From: Fragum whitleyi
Taxonomy: Eukaryota > Mollusca > Bivalvia > Cardiida > Cardiidae
Assembly (NCBI GenBank): GCA_948146395.1
Contig: OX411558.1
Span: 35,210,350 to 35,274,349, forward strand
Length of the DNA stretch: 64,000 bases
Reading direction: 5' to 3'
The notes under the pieces are model-generated. The model saw only the letters and a program-made list of their open reading frames with translations. It searched no databases and was not told the DNA's origin. Below are positions 23,385-34,443 of this stretch, one piece after another. Position 1 is the first letter of the stretch. Every line of letters starts with the position of its first letter. The translations under genes and the position numbers were made by a program.

Positions 23385-23900
23385 ACCATAATGGTCCTAA
23401 ATTGCTCCCCTGAGTAGCCATGTCAAGAAATCAACAAACATAAGAATAAGTAAAGCCATAATTTTTGTGGATGCAAATCAACTCTCTCATTAACTTTGGT
23501 AGAGCTTTACTTAGGGAACATCCATGTCAAGTTTCAGCTCGAATTGTTTAGTGGTTAAGAACAAGATAATTTTGAAAAAAAAATCTAAATTTTCGGCATT
23601 ATTGTTACCATGGCAACACAGTTTTTACCGAAATTGAAATCTTTTTTCTTTCTTTTTTTTTCATTTTTGGTAGATCTTCACTCAAGGAAAATCGCTGTCG
23701 AGCTTCAGCTTGATCGGCCCAGTTAATTACAACGAGATGATTTTTTTCTATGATATTTTTTTTTATTTTCGATCTCATTGTTACAAAGTTATTTACAATG
23801 CTATAGGGATTTGAGCTGGAATTAAATTCTTTTTTACAACTTTGGTAGAGCTCACTTAATGAAATCTCTGCAGCTTTATATTTCTTTCTTTCAATGTTTT
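23385..23900 (-). mobile_element. Helitron-like tandem-repeat element, minus orientation
   Basis: Its 3' end on the minus strand is 'CTCAGGGGAGCAATTTAGG', then the hairpin 'ACCATTATGGT'. Upstream units carry 'TTACCATGGCAAC'-type and 'TTTTGGTAGATCTTCACTCA'-type phrases, shared with 50940-51990. A 151-residue open frame at 23605-24060 runs through these repeats and is not accepted as a gene. Confidence 0.55.
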
Positions 23901-25592
23901 CTATTAAATTTCGAAGTATCGTTTTTATTTGAACGCCTATTGAACTTATGTGCGCAAGGTCTTGGAAATTGGATGAATCTGATATAAGCAGTGCCTGGGT
24001 TTGACAACTGGCATTATCAAGTGACGCATTTTCGACAGGTTTTCCTATATAACGGATCAACTCTGTTGGTTCGAAACATTTGTGAGTTATTCAGTGTTTT
24101 CAATGAACAATCTTCTTTTCTTTCTTTAGGTCATTAAAGGGAAACACAGAACCAGACACCACATTTCCGTTTCGTCGTGCTTACGTTTACAGTTCAAATT
24201 ATTCATTCACCGTCTATTTTTGGTTCTATCGTGTAGAGAAGTACATAATCCCCGGCTCTGTGGGTTACATTTCTCTTGTGAAGCGGGAGTCACTGTAATA
24301 TACTTTTAGGGAACGCAACCTTTCAGAATCTCATTAGAGCACGTTCTGTATAAAATACATATCAATCTTTCTTGAGATAGATAAATTAGGAAGTTCTAAA
24401 GAGGTTGTGATAACTTCTGTGATGGCAGCCCAGGAACGTTTGCAGAAGTATACCAAGCATCACTAGAAAGTTACCACTAATAATGATATCAATATTTCGT
24501 TCATTTAATACTTTTATGGAATAAGACTTGTCAATTTGTAAACAACTCAATGATAGGAAACATAATATGAACATTTTAGATAACAGACATCCATATGTTT
24601 GTACATTCAAAGTGTGTTTTGGGTGGTACCTTTCTAATGAAGTTCAGCATATAAACTTTCGTTGTAACGGGTATTGTCTGATGAATAATCGCGCATTCAA
24701 CATTCCTTTATGGATGAACAACCCGTGTGTCCCGGACCAACGGAAGTATGTGAAAGACAATTTTTAGGGAGGTTCGCTCGGCTTTTTTCTACTTTTAAAC
24801 TTTTCGTTAAACCTGATTTTTCAGAAAGATCTAAATATTTTATTTCGATTTTTGAAAAGAAAAAATGGGGCAACCGTGCTTATTTTTGTTTCAGAGCCGA
24901 ATGAAAATAGGTACCAAAATCACTTAGTGCTCTTTAGTTCTTGCCTTTGAATTTCTTTGAAAATTGCACCTTTGATTTTAATTATTTTTAGGCAAATTAA
25001 CATTCTGAAAGCAATTGATTTATGTTTTATTTAAAAACGACAACCCATCCTACTTATTTGTTAAAGAAATATGGAATTTTCATGAAGCAAAGAAAAATTA
25101 TGACATCTTTATTCGGTCCTTAACAGATGTATCTTTCCTTTATTATTAAGGGCTACTACTACATGCTTCACAGTAAAATTAGTAAAGTTCTACTAACTTT
25201 TTCTTGTACTCTTAATTTAAATTTGTGACATAGTGAAGATTTTTTTGACACGAAATTAAGTTAGGGTCACAGTCTTACTTTTTTTGATATTTTGACTCAT
25301 TTGTTATAATAAATGGAGGTAATATCGCGACACGTTTTCGTTCCAAAAAACATATTTAGATGTAAGAAATTCTTATCAGAACATTGTTAAGAATAGAAAT
25401 AGTTAGCACTTACGACATTTAATGACTGTAACGACGCGATAAAAAACGAATTGACTATAGCAATCTAAACAGAATATGACATTACCCAATAAATCTCTTG
25501 TCATACTAATATCAAATCGTCTCATTCGCAGTGGACTACCCTAAGGATAATGTATACAAACGTAGGTATCGAGAAATGTCATCATTTCCTGA
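23901..25592. other. Intergenic, no gene seen
   Basis: AT-rich sequence with only short chance frames. No repeat was recognised. Confidence 0.45.
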
Positions 25593-26168
25593 GGCAAAGT
25601 ATTCACCTCATTTGCTTTTGAAACCACTTTTCTATCAAATTCAAATTCAAATTCCTGTATTGGTTTAAAAAATCCAGTTATAGGATCCCTCAGAGACATC
25701 CTTGTAAAAGCAAAAATTGACCATTCGACACCTATTGCTTCGCCTGGACACTCTGGCCCTTGCCAGGCAGCAAGATGCCAAACATGTCGAATCATGAACG
25801 ATATGCTGACCTTTAAGTCTCAACTTGGTGCAATTTCTACTGTAAAGGGTACTTACACCTGCAAAACTGCAAACGCTGTCTATCTCCTTACATGTTCAAA
25901 ATGCCACAAACAATATGTGGGCGAAACAAAACTACAGATAAACAAACGCATGAATTTGCATAGATCCGATTGGAAAACACGCCGTTTCAATAGATCTCCT
26001 GTAGCTGAACATTTTCATGGAAACGGTCATTCATTCAACGACGTTGTCTTGTGCTGTATTGAGGCTAACACTGAATGGACAGACAAAGAACGAAAGTCAC
26101 GGGAGACCTATTGGATTAGACGCTTGAATACTATCCAACCATTCGGAATCAACAAAAGTGATGCTTAA
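25593..26168 (+). CDS. Penelope-like element, C-terminal linker and GIY-YIG endonuclease (partial)
   Basis: The frame is open from a stop at 25590 to the TAA at 26166, about 191 codons. An internal ATG at 25794 is not the true start. In order it shows 'SLRDILVKAKI', a Cys-rich zinc-knuckle-like stretch ('GPCQAARCQTC'), then a GIY-YIG-type domain: 'AVYLLTCSKCHKQYVGETK' followed by 'INKRMNLHRSDW' and 'PVAEHFHGNGHSFNDV'. This order is characteristic of the end of Penelope-like retroelement proteins, where reverse transcriptase is followed by a nicking endonuclease that primes insertion. The reverse transcriptase is missing; upstream sequence shows no open frame. The copy is 5'-truncated, as most such elements are, but its endonuclease frame is intact. 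Confidence is high for family and low for any present activity. Confidence 0.85.
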   Translation, partial: GKVFTSFAFETTFLSNSNSNSCIGLKNPVIGSLRDILVKAKIDHSTPIASPGHSGPCQAARCQTCRIMNDMLTFKSQLGAISTVKGTYTCKTANAVYLLTCSKCHKQYVGETKLQINKRMNLHRSDWKTRRFNRSPVAEHFHGNGHSFNDVVLCCIEANTEWTDKERKSRETYWIRRLNTIQPFGINKSDA

Positions 26169-26520
26169 TTAGGTCACAACGATAATTCGTGTTATATATA
26201 AGCAACACCTCACGATGGTGGACTACCGGAGATAGACAGGTTAAATTCAGGTCAAATTTCAGTTTTAATAGGTCAAGTAGATGATTTGGGTCAAACAAGG
26301 TCATGCATATCATTCAGCTCAGGTATTTGCTATACTTTACTTTGGTTGACTAGCGGTAGCGCTCAGGTCAAATCCGCGTTACTTTATATAATTCAGGCCA
26401 ATTTAGGTCACAATAACGATTATTTAGGTCACGAAGACCATTTTGGGTCAACTAATTGTTATTTTTAAGGTTTATTGGCTAGCGTAAGTACGAAGGTCAA
26501 ATTAGCCATGTTTCAGTTTA
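26169..26520 (+). other. AGGTCA-rich 3' untranslated region of the Penelope-like element
   Basis: Between the endonuclease stop and the ribozyme-like fold, the hexamer AGGTCA or GGGTCA recurs about ten times. Examples are at 26172, 26252, 26271, 26289 and 26299. Two sub-blocks look like diverged duplicates ('AGGTCACAACGATAATT' and 'AGGTCACAATAACGATTATT'). A small open frame here is not supported. Confidence 0.5.
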
Positions 26521-26525
26521 TTTAA

Positions 26526-26568
26526 AACCCCTGAAGAAGAAACATTATGTTTCGAAAGCGCTTGGGTT
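26526..26568 (+). ncRNA. Hammerhead-ribozyme-like motif of a Penelope-like element
   Basis: The order fits a type I hammerhead. Stem I is AACCC (26526-26530) with GGGTT (26564-26568). The core CTGAAGA is at 26531. Stem II is GAAAC-ATTAT-GTTTC (26539-26553). Then come GAAA (26554), a minimal palindromic stem III GCGC (26558-26561) and the cleavage dinucleotide TT. Penelope-like elements are known to carry such minimal hammerheads. One extra A at 26538 between the core and stem II departs from the consensus and may weaken or abolish cleavage. Confidence 0.6.
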
Positions 26569-26614
26569 ATATTTAATAATCCGTAAATTATACCACTGTT
26601 TGAGCAAATATATT

Positions 26615-26714
<100 letters not shown>

Positions 26715-26989
26715 TTTTCTATCAGTGAGTATGGTATGAGAATATAAAAAAGAACAGTAGTTTTATCATTCAAAACGTAGACAGGTATAAAGTAACAAAA
26801 ACAAAACACACACACGCACACACACATTCAAATTTTTCCAGTCTATCTATTACAAAAACAAAGACCCCTTTTTAGCCTTAAACCGAAAAAAAGTCCTGAT
26901 TATCAAACTTCTCAATACACTAATCCTGCTGAATATCATCTTTGTAACAAACAAATCACCCTTTTTTACCTTTCGACGGGATGGATACG

Positions 26990-27285
26990 AGGGTTGTCCC
27001 AGGAATTCGTGAACTTTTGCGAGAATTTTTATATCAAATGTTCGATGGAACTGAATCTTACAAATAATTCGGATTGATCATTTTTCTTTATTCTGGTGTA
27101 ATTATAGAGGGCTATTTCCAATACTTGCGGAGATATGGACAAAAACGTAACACTAGTAAATGGGTGTCGGCGCACGCTGATAACGTCGTTTTATAATTAA
27201 CGAAACGTCGTTTTAAAATTGATTCACTTCTTCTCAAAGTAGCGTCCTTACAGGCCCTATGCATTTATTACGAAGAACCCTTTGC
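26990..27285 (-). mobile_element. Possible mariner-type element, 3' remnant
   Basis: The plus strand begins 'GAGGGTTGTCCCAGGAATTC', which resembles a mariner-type inverted terminal repeat. On the minus strand 'GRYFEKK' followed by a stop (27220-27240) resembles the end of mariner transposases. The reading frame upstream is broken by stops and no catalytic motif is visible. Tentative. Confidence 0.3.
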
Positions 27286-27470
27286 AAAATATATATATAT
27301 ATATATATATCTCAAAGCAATGTTGATAAAGTTTTTTGTTATGCATTATATCGGGTATTTATTTAAAAACAATTCAACCCGAGAAGGGGTTGGTAAAGTA
27401 AATGTTGTTTTTTTTTTCATAATCTTTCATCATATTTTTAGACATTATATAAAAAGAACATTAACTGTAT

Positions 27471-27910
27471 TACAGTTAACAACATCGTGAAATTGACAAG
27501 GTGAATTATTTTGGAATGATTTAGGAATTATATTGAATGAGTGTGTGGAGCGAATTTTGAGTGAAATTAATGGGAGGTAATCCTATATCGCAAATTTTAT
27601 TCAGGATGAACATAATTAGCAATATGATTACCTCCCTTTTATAAAATATGCATACAAAGTCTATACATAGCTTCCTGCTTCTTCAAGAACCTATGAGACG
27701 CTAGCAATTTGAAATATGGCAGTGAAATCGCGATTTTTCTATATAAAAATTAATTTTGTATGATGCTCTTGATTCTATATTTTTCAATGGGTTTGAGCGT
27801 TTTTGAATGGTTTGAGTGAGTGTTTGAAATGAGTGAATGGAGCACTGAGTGAGTGACTTAGAATGGTTTTGATTGAGATGATTGTCAATTATACGATGTA
27901 ACCTACTGTA
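27471..27910 (+). mobile_element. Tc1-like MITE family, copy B (440 bp)
   Basis: The flanks are TA on both sides. It starts 'CAGTTAACAACATCGTGAAA' and ends with diverged inverted sequence 'ATACGATGTAACCTACTG'. Inside is the family's palindrome: GGGAGGTAATC at 27572, mirrored by GATTACCTCCC at 27626. Further in is a GAGTGAGTG-rich segment. CAGT ends with TA duplications are typical of Tc1/mariner-mobilised MITEs. Confidence 0.85.
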
Positions 27911-30860
27911 TACTCATATTTATTTGGATTCGTTTTGAATATCCTAGTATTACATTAAAGCTACCTTAATCGAGATAAGCCAAAGAAATCTGGGATTTTC
28001 ATTGGTACCGTTTCCAAATCTCTGTTGATGCCTAAAATACGTGTATATTTTTTCAAAGCCTCGTATATATAATACATACTCAGTGTTTTGAATGAAAAAA
28101 AATCTAATGAGGTTGGGAGAATTGATTATTGTCGAGGCTCTGCTCAGACAATTATCAATTCTCACAACCAAGTTAGATATTTTTTCATACCTCTATTTGT
28201 CTTGTTTTGTCGCGTTGTTTCTAACTGAAATGCAAATATAACCGCATTATATCATTGTTCTAAAAATAACAATGTGATATCATAAAAAATATCATACGGG
28301 ATGTTATCACACGGATATTTGTATAGTTATAAGATAATGTTTCGGCGATGTTGAAAATACAACAATAATTTAAAGAGATTTCATAGTCAGGGGGAACTAG
28401 GATGAAGACAATGGTTTAATTGCCTGAACGTTATGATTGCGTCCCTGATGAAGTCGGATTTTCCATTAATTTGTTTTTCTTCGGTTTTCCTTCAGCAAAT
28501 GTCTTAAATTTGAGTTTCATGATTTGGTTTAAAAAGATAAGACTTAGATTTGTTAAGTCCAGCGAAGGTTCATAGACCTTCAGGCTATAGAGAATATTTA
28601 CAAGGGAAAGTTAGAAAACTTCGTAAGCCGGGCTAAATTCTTCATCGTGGATGTAATTGAGGATTTTAAGGATATTATTTTATGCTGATTCACAAAAATT
28701 ACCCCTTTAGTCCAGCTTTGATCTTATAAGAGATCGATATAGCCTTAAGAAGAATTCTCGATCTGTACCTTAGTCAATATATGCTACAATTTGGAAAGGG
28801 TAAAGAGCTTGCATGCCTTTTTTATTGCAGAGTTGTGTGTTTTTGTCAAAAATAACACAAAAAAATGAATATAGAACCAACTTCTATCTCTGTTTTCCAA
28901 GAAAATGTCCAGGTCTGAATTCGAACAGGGAAGGTAACAGCTATTTACGCATTTTTTGGACTTAAACAGTTTCAAAGATTTTATCTTCTGATCATTCTTA
29001 AGTTGTATGAACTGTCGCTCAACGACGTCTATTTTCGAGATCTGTGCCAGAGGTTATAAAACTTTTCTCAGGCTCAACTGAGAATTTTCTCAAATTCTAA
29101 ATTTGGACATGGACATGTAAGCTACTTCGTATTGCTAATAACTTTCTAACTGAACAGAAAAAAAGGAAAGAGAGAAAAAAACCAAAAAAACAAAACAAAA
29201 AAAAAAAAAAAAAAAAAAAAAACCGTTGATCTAAAAAGGCAGAATCTCCTGAAAATTTACTTAAAAGTATCAAATAAAAAGGGTGGTATATTTGTTTTAT
29301 GCTAAATGATAAAGGAGGATTCAACTAATGGATTTCTGTAAGCTGTCCTGAAGCGGAATTCGAATCAATCACCTCTAATAGCAGGTTTGGGTTCTATTAG
29401 GATAAGTTCGTTAAAACTGTCTTCTTCTTTTTTGATGGAGTACTTGTTAAGACAAATTCCTTGCTCCGTTTAGCATAGAATTGCAGCGTAAAAGTTTTTG
29501 AACAGTTTGATTAGGAAATACATGTTTAACATTATATAGTGAAAAACAAGCCGTGCACTTGTTAATTTTTTAAAAACACCCAGTTGTCTAATATATTTAA
29601 TTGTATTTGTACAAGTATTTGTGCTCTTACTTTCTATTTTAAATCGCAAATTCATTCTTTTTTGACGAAACAGGAACGCCTACCTATTAAGGAAATTATC
29701 AAGAACCATAGACTAAAACCGAAAAACGTTGAATAAACAAATCTGAATTTATATACTTTCGACTCCTAATCATCATACTTTTTATTTCTGACTATATGAC
29801 ACAGAAAAAGTAGAGAAAAACTGATTTTGCATTTAGGCCCCTTTTCCGTGATTAGGCCTCAATTGCATAAGCCGGGAAAATACATCTGCGTAATATCATA
29901 GGAAGTTAACATGTCAACTTTCATTGCATTTTCTTCCCGGAGTTCAGGACAGATTGCTTCGGAGGGACGGACAGAAAAAGCGACGGCTATATCGTCCCTT
30001 CCCTATCACGGTGTATAAAAAAATCGACCCAAGTTTAGCACGTTAGGATAAAACGGAGTCTTCCTCTTGTCGTTTGAGTATGTTGATAAATATCAAGTTA
30101 GATGTTGGAAGGTAACACATGAAATCCGCTAGGTAAAGAACTATTACATGATGATGTGGCAAAAACTGGACTTGGTTTTCTGCATTGTGTTCAAGCGGGG
30201 GGGGGGGGGTGGGGTGGAAAGTTTATAAGAAATGTATTAAAGATAGAACTTGATAAAAGATTTCATTATTTCATTAACATTGATGTGAACAGCTTTGTGT
30301 ATGTATCGTATATGACAGTGCATGTAATACAGACAAACATTTTCTGCAAGAAGAATATGAATTACATAGCAGAAAATATAGTCTCACTTGTCAGAGAATT
30401 TTTAGATGATGACAAAAAGAGATAGCAAAATTAAAAAAAAAATCTGCTAGTGGCTTGGAATGATATCTAGGCTCTCATGCAACTCCAAAGGGTCTTGGAT
30501 CCGATTTATATTTCATTTTTGTTCCTTTAACTTCTCAATTTACAGTCTGGTGATTTCGAGGTTTACTCTAATGTTTTAAACTTGGCAATCGAGTGGGGAA
30601 TCACAGATTACATCTGCTGTGTTCACCAACATCAAACAAAATACTGGACAAAGATGTAGATTTCTAACATATACTTTGATAACTGTGCTTCAAAAAATAA
30701 TACCATTTTTACTCGGCCATTATATTGGTATTGCACTTTGGAAACTGGGTTGATTTCTATATGTCATACACTTTTTAAAAATGATTTCATCAAATTGACA
30801 GCATTAAACTGCTATAGATACAAACTTTTCGCTTAAAGTTACGCATTTCGAATTTAGAAT
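27911..30860. other. Intergenic, no gene seen
   Basis: About 3 kb without a supported coding region. It contains an A-rich tract at 29150-29222 and a G run at 30197-30208. An 89-residue frame over the G run is judged chance. Confidence 0.5.
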
Positions 30861-31150
30861 TACCACTGGAATATATGGGACTGAAAATATGAAACCAATT
30901 GCATATGACTAAACTTCAGTTGCAACTTATTTCAAGACCAGATAAATGAACATTCCATGAGTGCACTAGTTGACAATTTCACTTGCATATGTAATGATAA
31001 TGTAAATTTCATAGTCAATCTCTGATTTCAATGTATGACACGTGGGAATTCGGAATGTCTTCTCCTGCAGCTGAATCTTACAGAGTTGTCCAAAATTATC
31101 AAAATTTGGAAGAACAAATATTCTCTAATTTAAGTCAATAGTATATGTCA
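30860..31150 (+). repeat. Dispersed duplicated block, copy 2
   Basis: Diverged match to the parts of 14700-15960 given above, here without the intervening kilobase. Shared phrases are 'TTATTTCAAGACCA' and 'TTCTCCTGCAGCTGAATC'. Origin unknown. Confidence 0.5.
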
Positions 31151-31417
31151 GTCTTTACAACGCAAAAGTAGGCTGATGTTTATGAAAATCCTGGCTTTAC
31201 GCGAAGTGTCATTACTACGATTTTAATTTAAAAAAAAAATCTGTCTACTTCTAGAAAAACACTAATTCTGATCATGCTCTTGAGAACGAAATACCTAAGA
31301 AGCCTTTTCAGTACAAGTCGATGTTTCCTTTTGGTATTCTCTTGAAACGGGAAGAGATAAATGGGTTACTACAGATAATTAAAGAAATGACTATTCTTTT
31401 TAAAAATGACATATATG

Positions 31418-31840
31418 TAAAGTTAACAACATCGAGAAATTGACAAGGTGGAAGAACGATTTTGGCATGAAATTGTATGAGTGCGATGAGTGTGTTTTGT
31501 ATGAAATTCATGAGACTGGAATGTAATCCAATATCGCTATTTTTGTTCAGGATAAACAAAGTAAGCGATATTTATTGATTCCCGTTTATAGAATATTCAT
31601 ACAAGTTCTATAAATGGCTTCCTACTTCTTCTAGAACCAATAAGACATATATATTTCTAATAATGTTGGTGAAACCGCGAATTTTTATAGCCACAATTAT
31701 TTTGAAAGTTATTTTAGTTATTTGTAGCGGTCTTGAATGGTTTGAGTGAGTGTTTAGAATGAACGATTGGAGCGCTGAGTGAGCGATTAAGGATTGTTTT
31801 GATTGAAGTGAGTGCCAATTTCATGATGTTACTAACTGTA
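31418..31840 (+). mobile_element. Tc1-like MITE family, copy C
   Basis: It starts 'AAAGTTAACAACATCGAGAA' and ends 'TTCATGATGTTACTAACTG' plus TA. The internal palindrome is diverged ('GGAATGTAATCCAATATCGC' near 31518). Confidence 0.8.
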
Positions 31841-31842
31841 TA

Positions 31843-32010
31843 ATGTCTGTTAACCATTATGGTAAAAACCGGAACAATCGTGAAGTGTATGTGTCAACTC
31901 CGGACTGGGCTCTAAAGCATGAGACCATTATGCAATGTGCTGTACAGCCCGGAGAGATAACGAATAGTAAAATGAATCGTTTGCTTAAGCAAGTGGCTCG
32001 TAAAAAATAA
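31843..32010 (+). CDS. Small open frame abutting a MITE, 55 residues, unknown
   Basis: The ATG at 31843 begins two bases after the end of MITE copy C, and the frame closes with TAA at 32008. The peptide is hydrophilic and of ordinary composition ('NREVYVSTPDWALKHETI', then 'MNRLLKQVARKK'). It stands out from the stop-rich surroundings, but 55 codons can arise by chance. I do not recognise it. It could be the tail of a gene cut off by the insertion, or a chance frame. No splice site, homolog or neighbour supports a function. Confidence 0.25.
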   Translation: MSVNHYGKNRNNREVYVSTPDWALKHETIMQCAVQPGEITNSKMNRLLKQVARKK

Positions 32011-32904
32011 GATGCTTCTAAGTTGAGCTTGTTTTTATTGTTTGTTTAAGAAAAGTAAGTTAGGGGTATTTACAAATTTAACGTAAATTTACCGTGCCAT
32101 GCTGAACAAATTTTGGCCAAAAATTTTCATCAAAATCAAAGAGAAAAAAGCACCGAAAGGACCATCTATAGGTCAATTTTTATTTGAAATAACTAAATCT
32201 ATTGACAATTCTAGTTTATAATTGAGAAACAGGTGATGTAGACTAACATCAGACTGCACATATGTGCAGGCCGATGTTTGTCTATAGCTCCTGCCAAAGC
32301 AGGAATATTCCGGGTTCAGCTTGACAATGGTTGTCAGTTTTTGTAATGTTATCATTGTTTTACAATAAATGAAAATATTTCTTATAAATACAATGAAAAC
32401 TGAAGACTAAAATCATTCGATAGGAAAAATGAAATCTGGGGAAAACGTGATATTTATTTTTGCCAAATCTGATGAATCTCAAATTTCAAATAAGGTTCAG
32501 ATGACTCCAATTTATCGTTGAATATTTCATTTTATCGCAAAGATGCAACATGAAAATGATCATTAATAGCGGATATATCTCTAGAGAAGTGTATACTTTA
32601 TCAAGGAATTCATTCTCGCAAGATTGATGAATGGACCCTTCCGAGACTAGAATGTGAATAAATATGAACCTAAAACTTGGTACAAGTGTGATAAGACTTT
32701 CAGATCAACGAAAGATTCTCTTAATCTCAAACATTTGAGTTCACCCGAGCACGACTCACGCGAGATGAGCTTTTGAGATTACCACGATTGTGTCCGTCAA
32801 CAATTATTATCACATATTTTAAGCCTAAACCACAGAGCAAATTCAAGCAACACTTACCATGGAAATATTTTAGATGACCCTCATCAAAACCTGTTCTATG
32901 GGTT
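32011..32904. other. Intergenic, no gene seen
   Basis: Nothing supported. Confidence 0.5.
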
Positions 32905-33070
32905 GATTATCTTAGATCTATGTGGGATGTTAGAGACTGGGAAAGAATGTAATGGTATAGTACTGGTGTGAGAAATACCAGCAATCCATTGTTAGGTGCT
33001 CCAGTCGCCGCAATACCACAAGCAGATTGTTACAAATGGCGTTTAAACCCATGTAAACAAATCAAATAAA
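32905..33070 (+). mobile_element. SINE body, head missing
   Basis: It carries 'GACTGGGAAAGAATGTAATG', 'GTGTGAGAAATACCAGCAAT', 'TTGTTAGGTGCTCCAGTCGC' and 'GGCGTTTAAACCCATG'. It is close to the full copy but 5'-truncated. Confidence 0.8.
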
Positions 33071-33767
33071 ACTATTTTGATTGACCCGTTAATTTTGCCG
33101 TGGCAGGGAGTTTTTGGTTTTTAGTGAACAAGAGTTATGATGAGAAGGCACTGCGATTTTCAAAAGAGAAATCTAGTCAACCATTAGATGTCGCGTTAAT
33201 ATCTTTGATGATTAGATCATTATGCCACGAACTAGATCGTCTACTACTTAGTTTATATCCCCTCGCCTTTACGGGAGATTAATAAACAGCTCAATTAAGA
33301 CATTGTGGATAACAAACTATTATAAACTAGACATTTTCCTATTCCCCTGATTAACTCTAACAGACTGGGATGTCAAGTGGGACTTCATTTTTAATATTAT
33401 TTACAATTCATATTGCTACATCGTCTGGCAACACGTTATAAATTGAATGACCAGTCCATTGATATCACGGGTTTAACAATTACCACCGCACGATAAAATA
33501 ACGAATACAAAGAACAAGCAAAATGTAGATATTGCGATATAAATTCTAATTAACATTTGTGTCCCTATTCGTGAAAAAATAAAGTCCATAAGGTATCGAC
33601 CTTTGTCAGACTACGCAACCAGACCAGAGGCGAATCTTTTGGGCTAAAGCAATCTTTTATTTGAGTTTGATCACTCTTTCTTCTAATTGTATCTAAATGC
33701 ATCATCTGTTTGACGTATGCTGGACTTAAGCATTTTTATTGTAATAAAAAAAAAGACATACAAAAAA
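33071..33767. other. Intergenic, no gene seen
   Basis: A 60-residue frame at 33100-33282 has no recognisable features. Confidence 0.45.
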
Positions 33768-33996
33768 TCTCCCAACCCTCAAATCGAGGGTGTGATTCCC
33801 GGCGACGGCACATCCTTTCCGGTACTTGTCTTTAATAATTGGGTGAATTATCGTGAGTCTAAGCAGCTGGAGGCTCCTAAAGGACGCAGATAAAACCTGT
33901 GCGAGAAATATCAGAAATCTATTGTCGGAAGCTCTAGCTGTAACGATATAACTGAAAAATTTAAATCGACGTCTTATATTATTCAAACAAACATTC
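33768..33996 (+). mobile_element. SINE, degraded
   Basis: It retains the B-box-like 'GTGTGATTCCCGGCGACGGC', then 'TCCTTTCCGGTACTTGTC', 'CAGCTGGAGGCTCCTAAAGG' and a tail with 'CTGTAACGATATAACTGAAA'. It ends in 'ATTCAAACAAAC'. Confidence 0.75.
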
Positions 33997-34443
33997 AACT
34001 CTTCTTTCTAAGTTAGCCGTGTTCCCAGATTGTCCTTTTGCGTATGGTAGGTCACATTCACATCCCGGCATTTTATGTATAATGGAAGGGAAGTGTAAAA
34101 CGGTAATTTTTCCTTTTTAATACTCCTCAAAACCCTCGGGTTACTTAAACAAACTGTCCGTCATACGAGTGTCATTGGTGGTATTATTTATAATTTCTCG
34201 TCAGACTTGATGGTGCAGTACAAAGTGGTGTATTTACAGTGTGTCACGTACGCGTGAAAACCAATTAGATAGCTTGTTTAATACACTATTCTTTAATATT
34301 TTTCTTTGGATTATCGAACATTTCATAGATATCACGTGCAAATTGAAGCGCTATAAGAGAATATGTCCCAAAATTTTGACATTTCGTCTCATTTTATATT
34401 AAAGAAATATAATTATCGTGGCTCTTCGTGTAAGATCGATTAA
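33997..34443. other. Intergenic, no gene seen
   Basis: Flanking DNA left of the Harbinger element; nothing supported. Confidence 0.5.

Noticed and set aside
23605..24060. 151-residue open frame on the minus strand
   Set aside because: It runs through the tandem units of a Helitron-like repeat, with Lys-rich low complexity from T tracts. No domain seen.
30156..30425. 89-residue frame across a G run
   Set aside because: Contains a poly-Gly stretch from the G run and no recognisable features; expected by chance in this much sequence.
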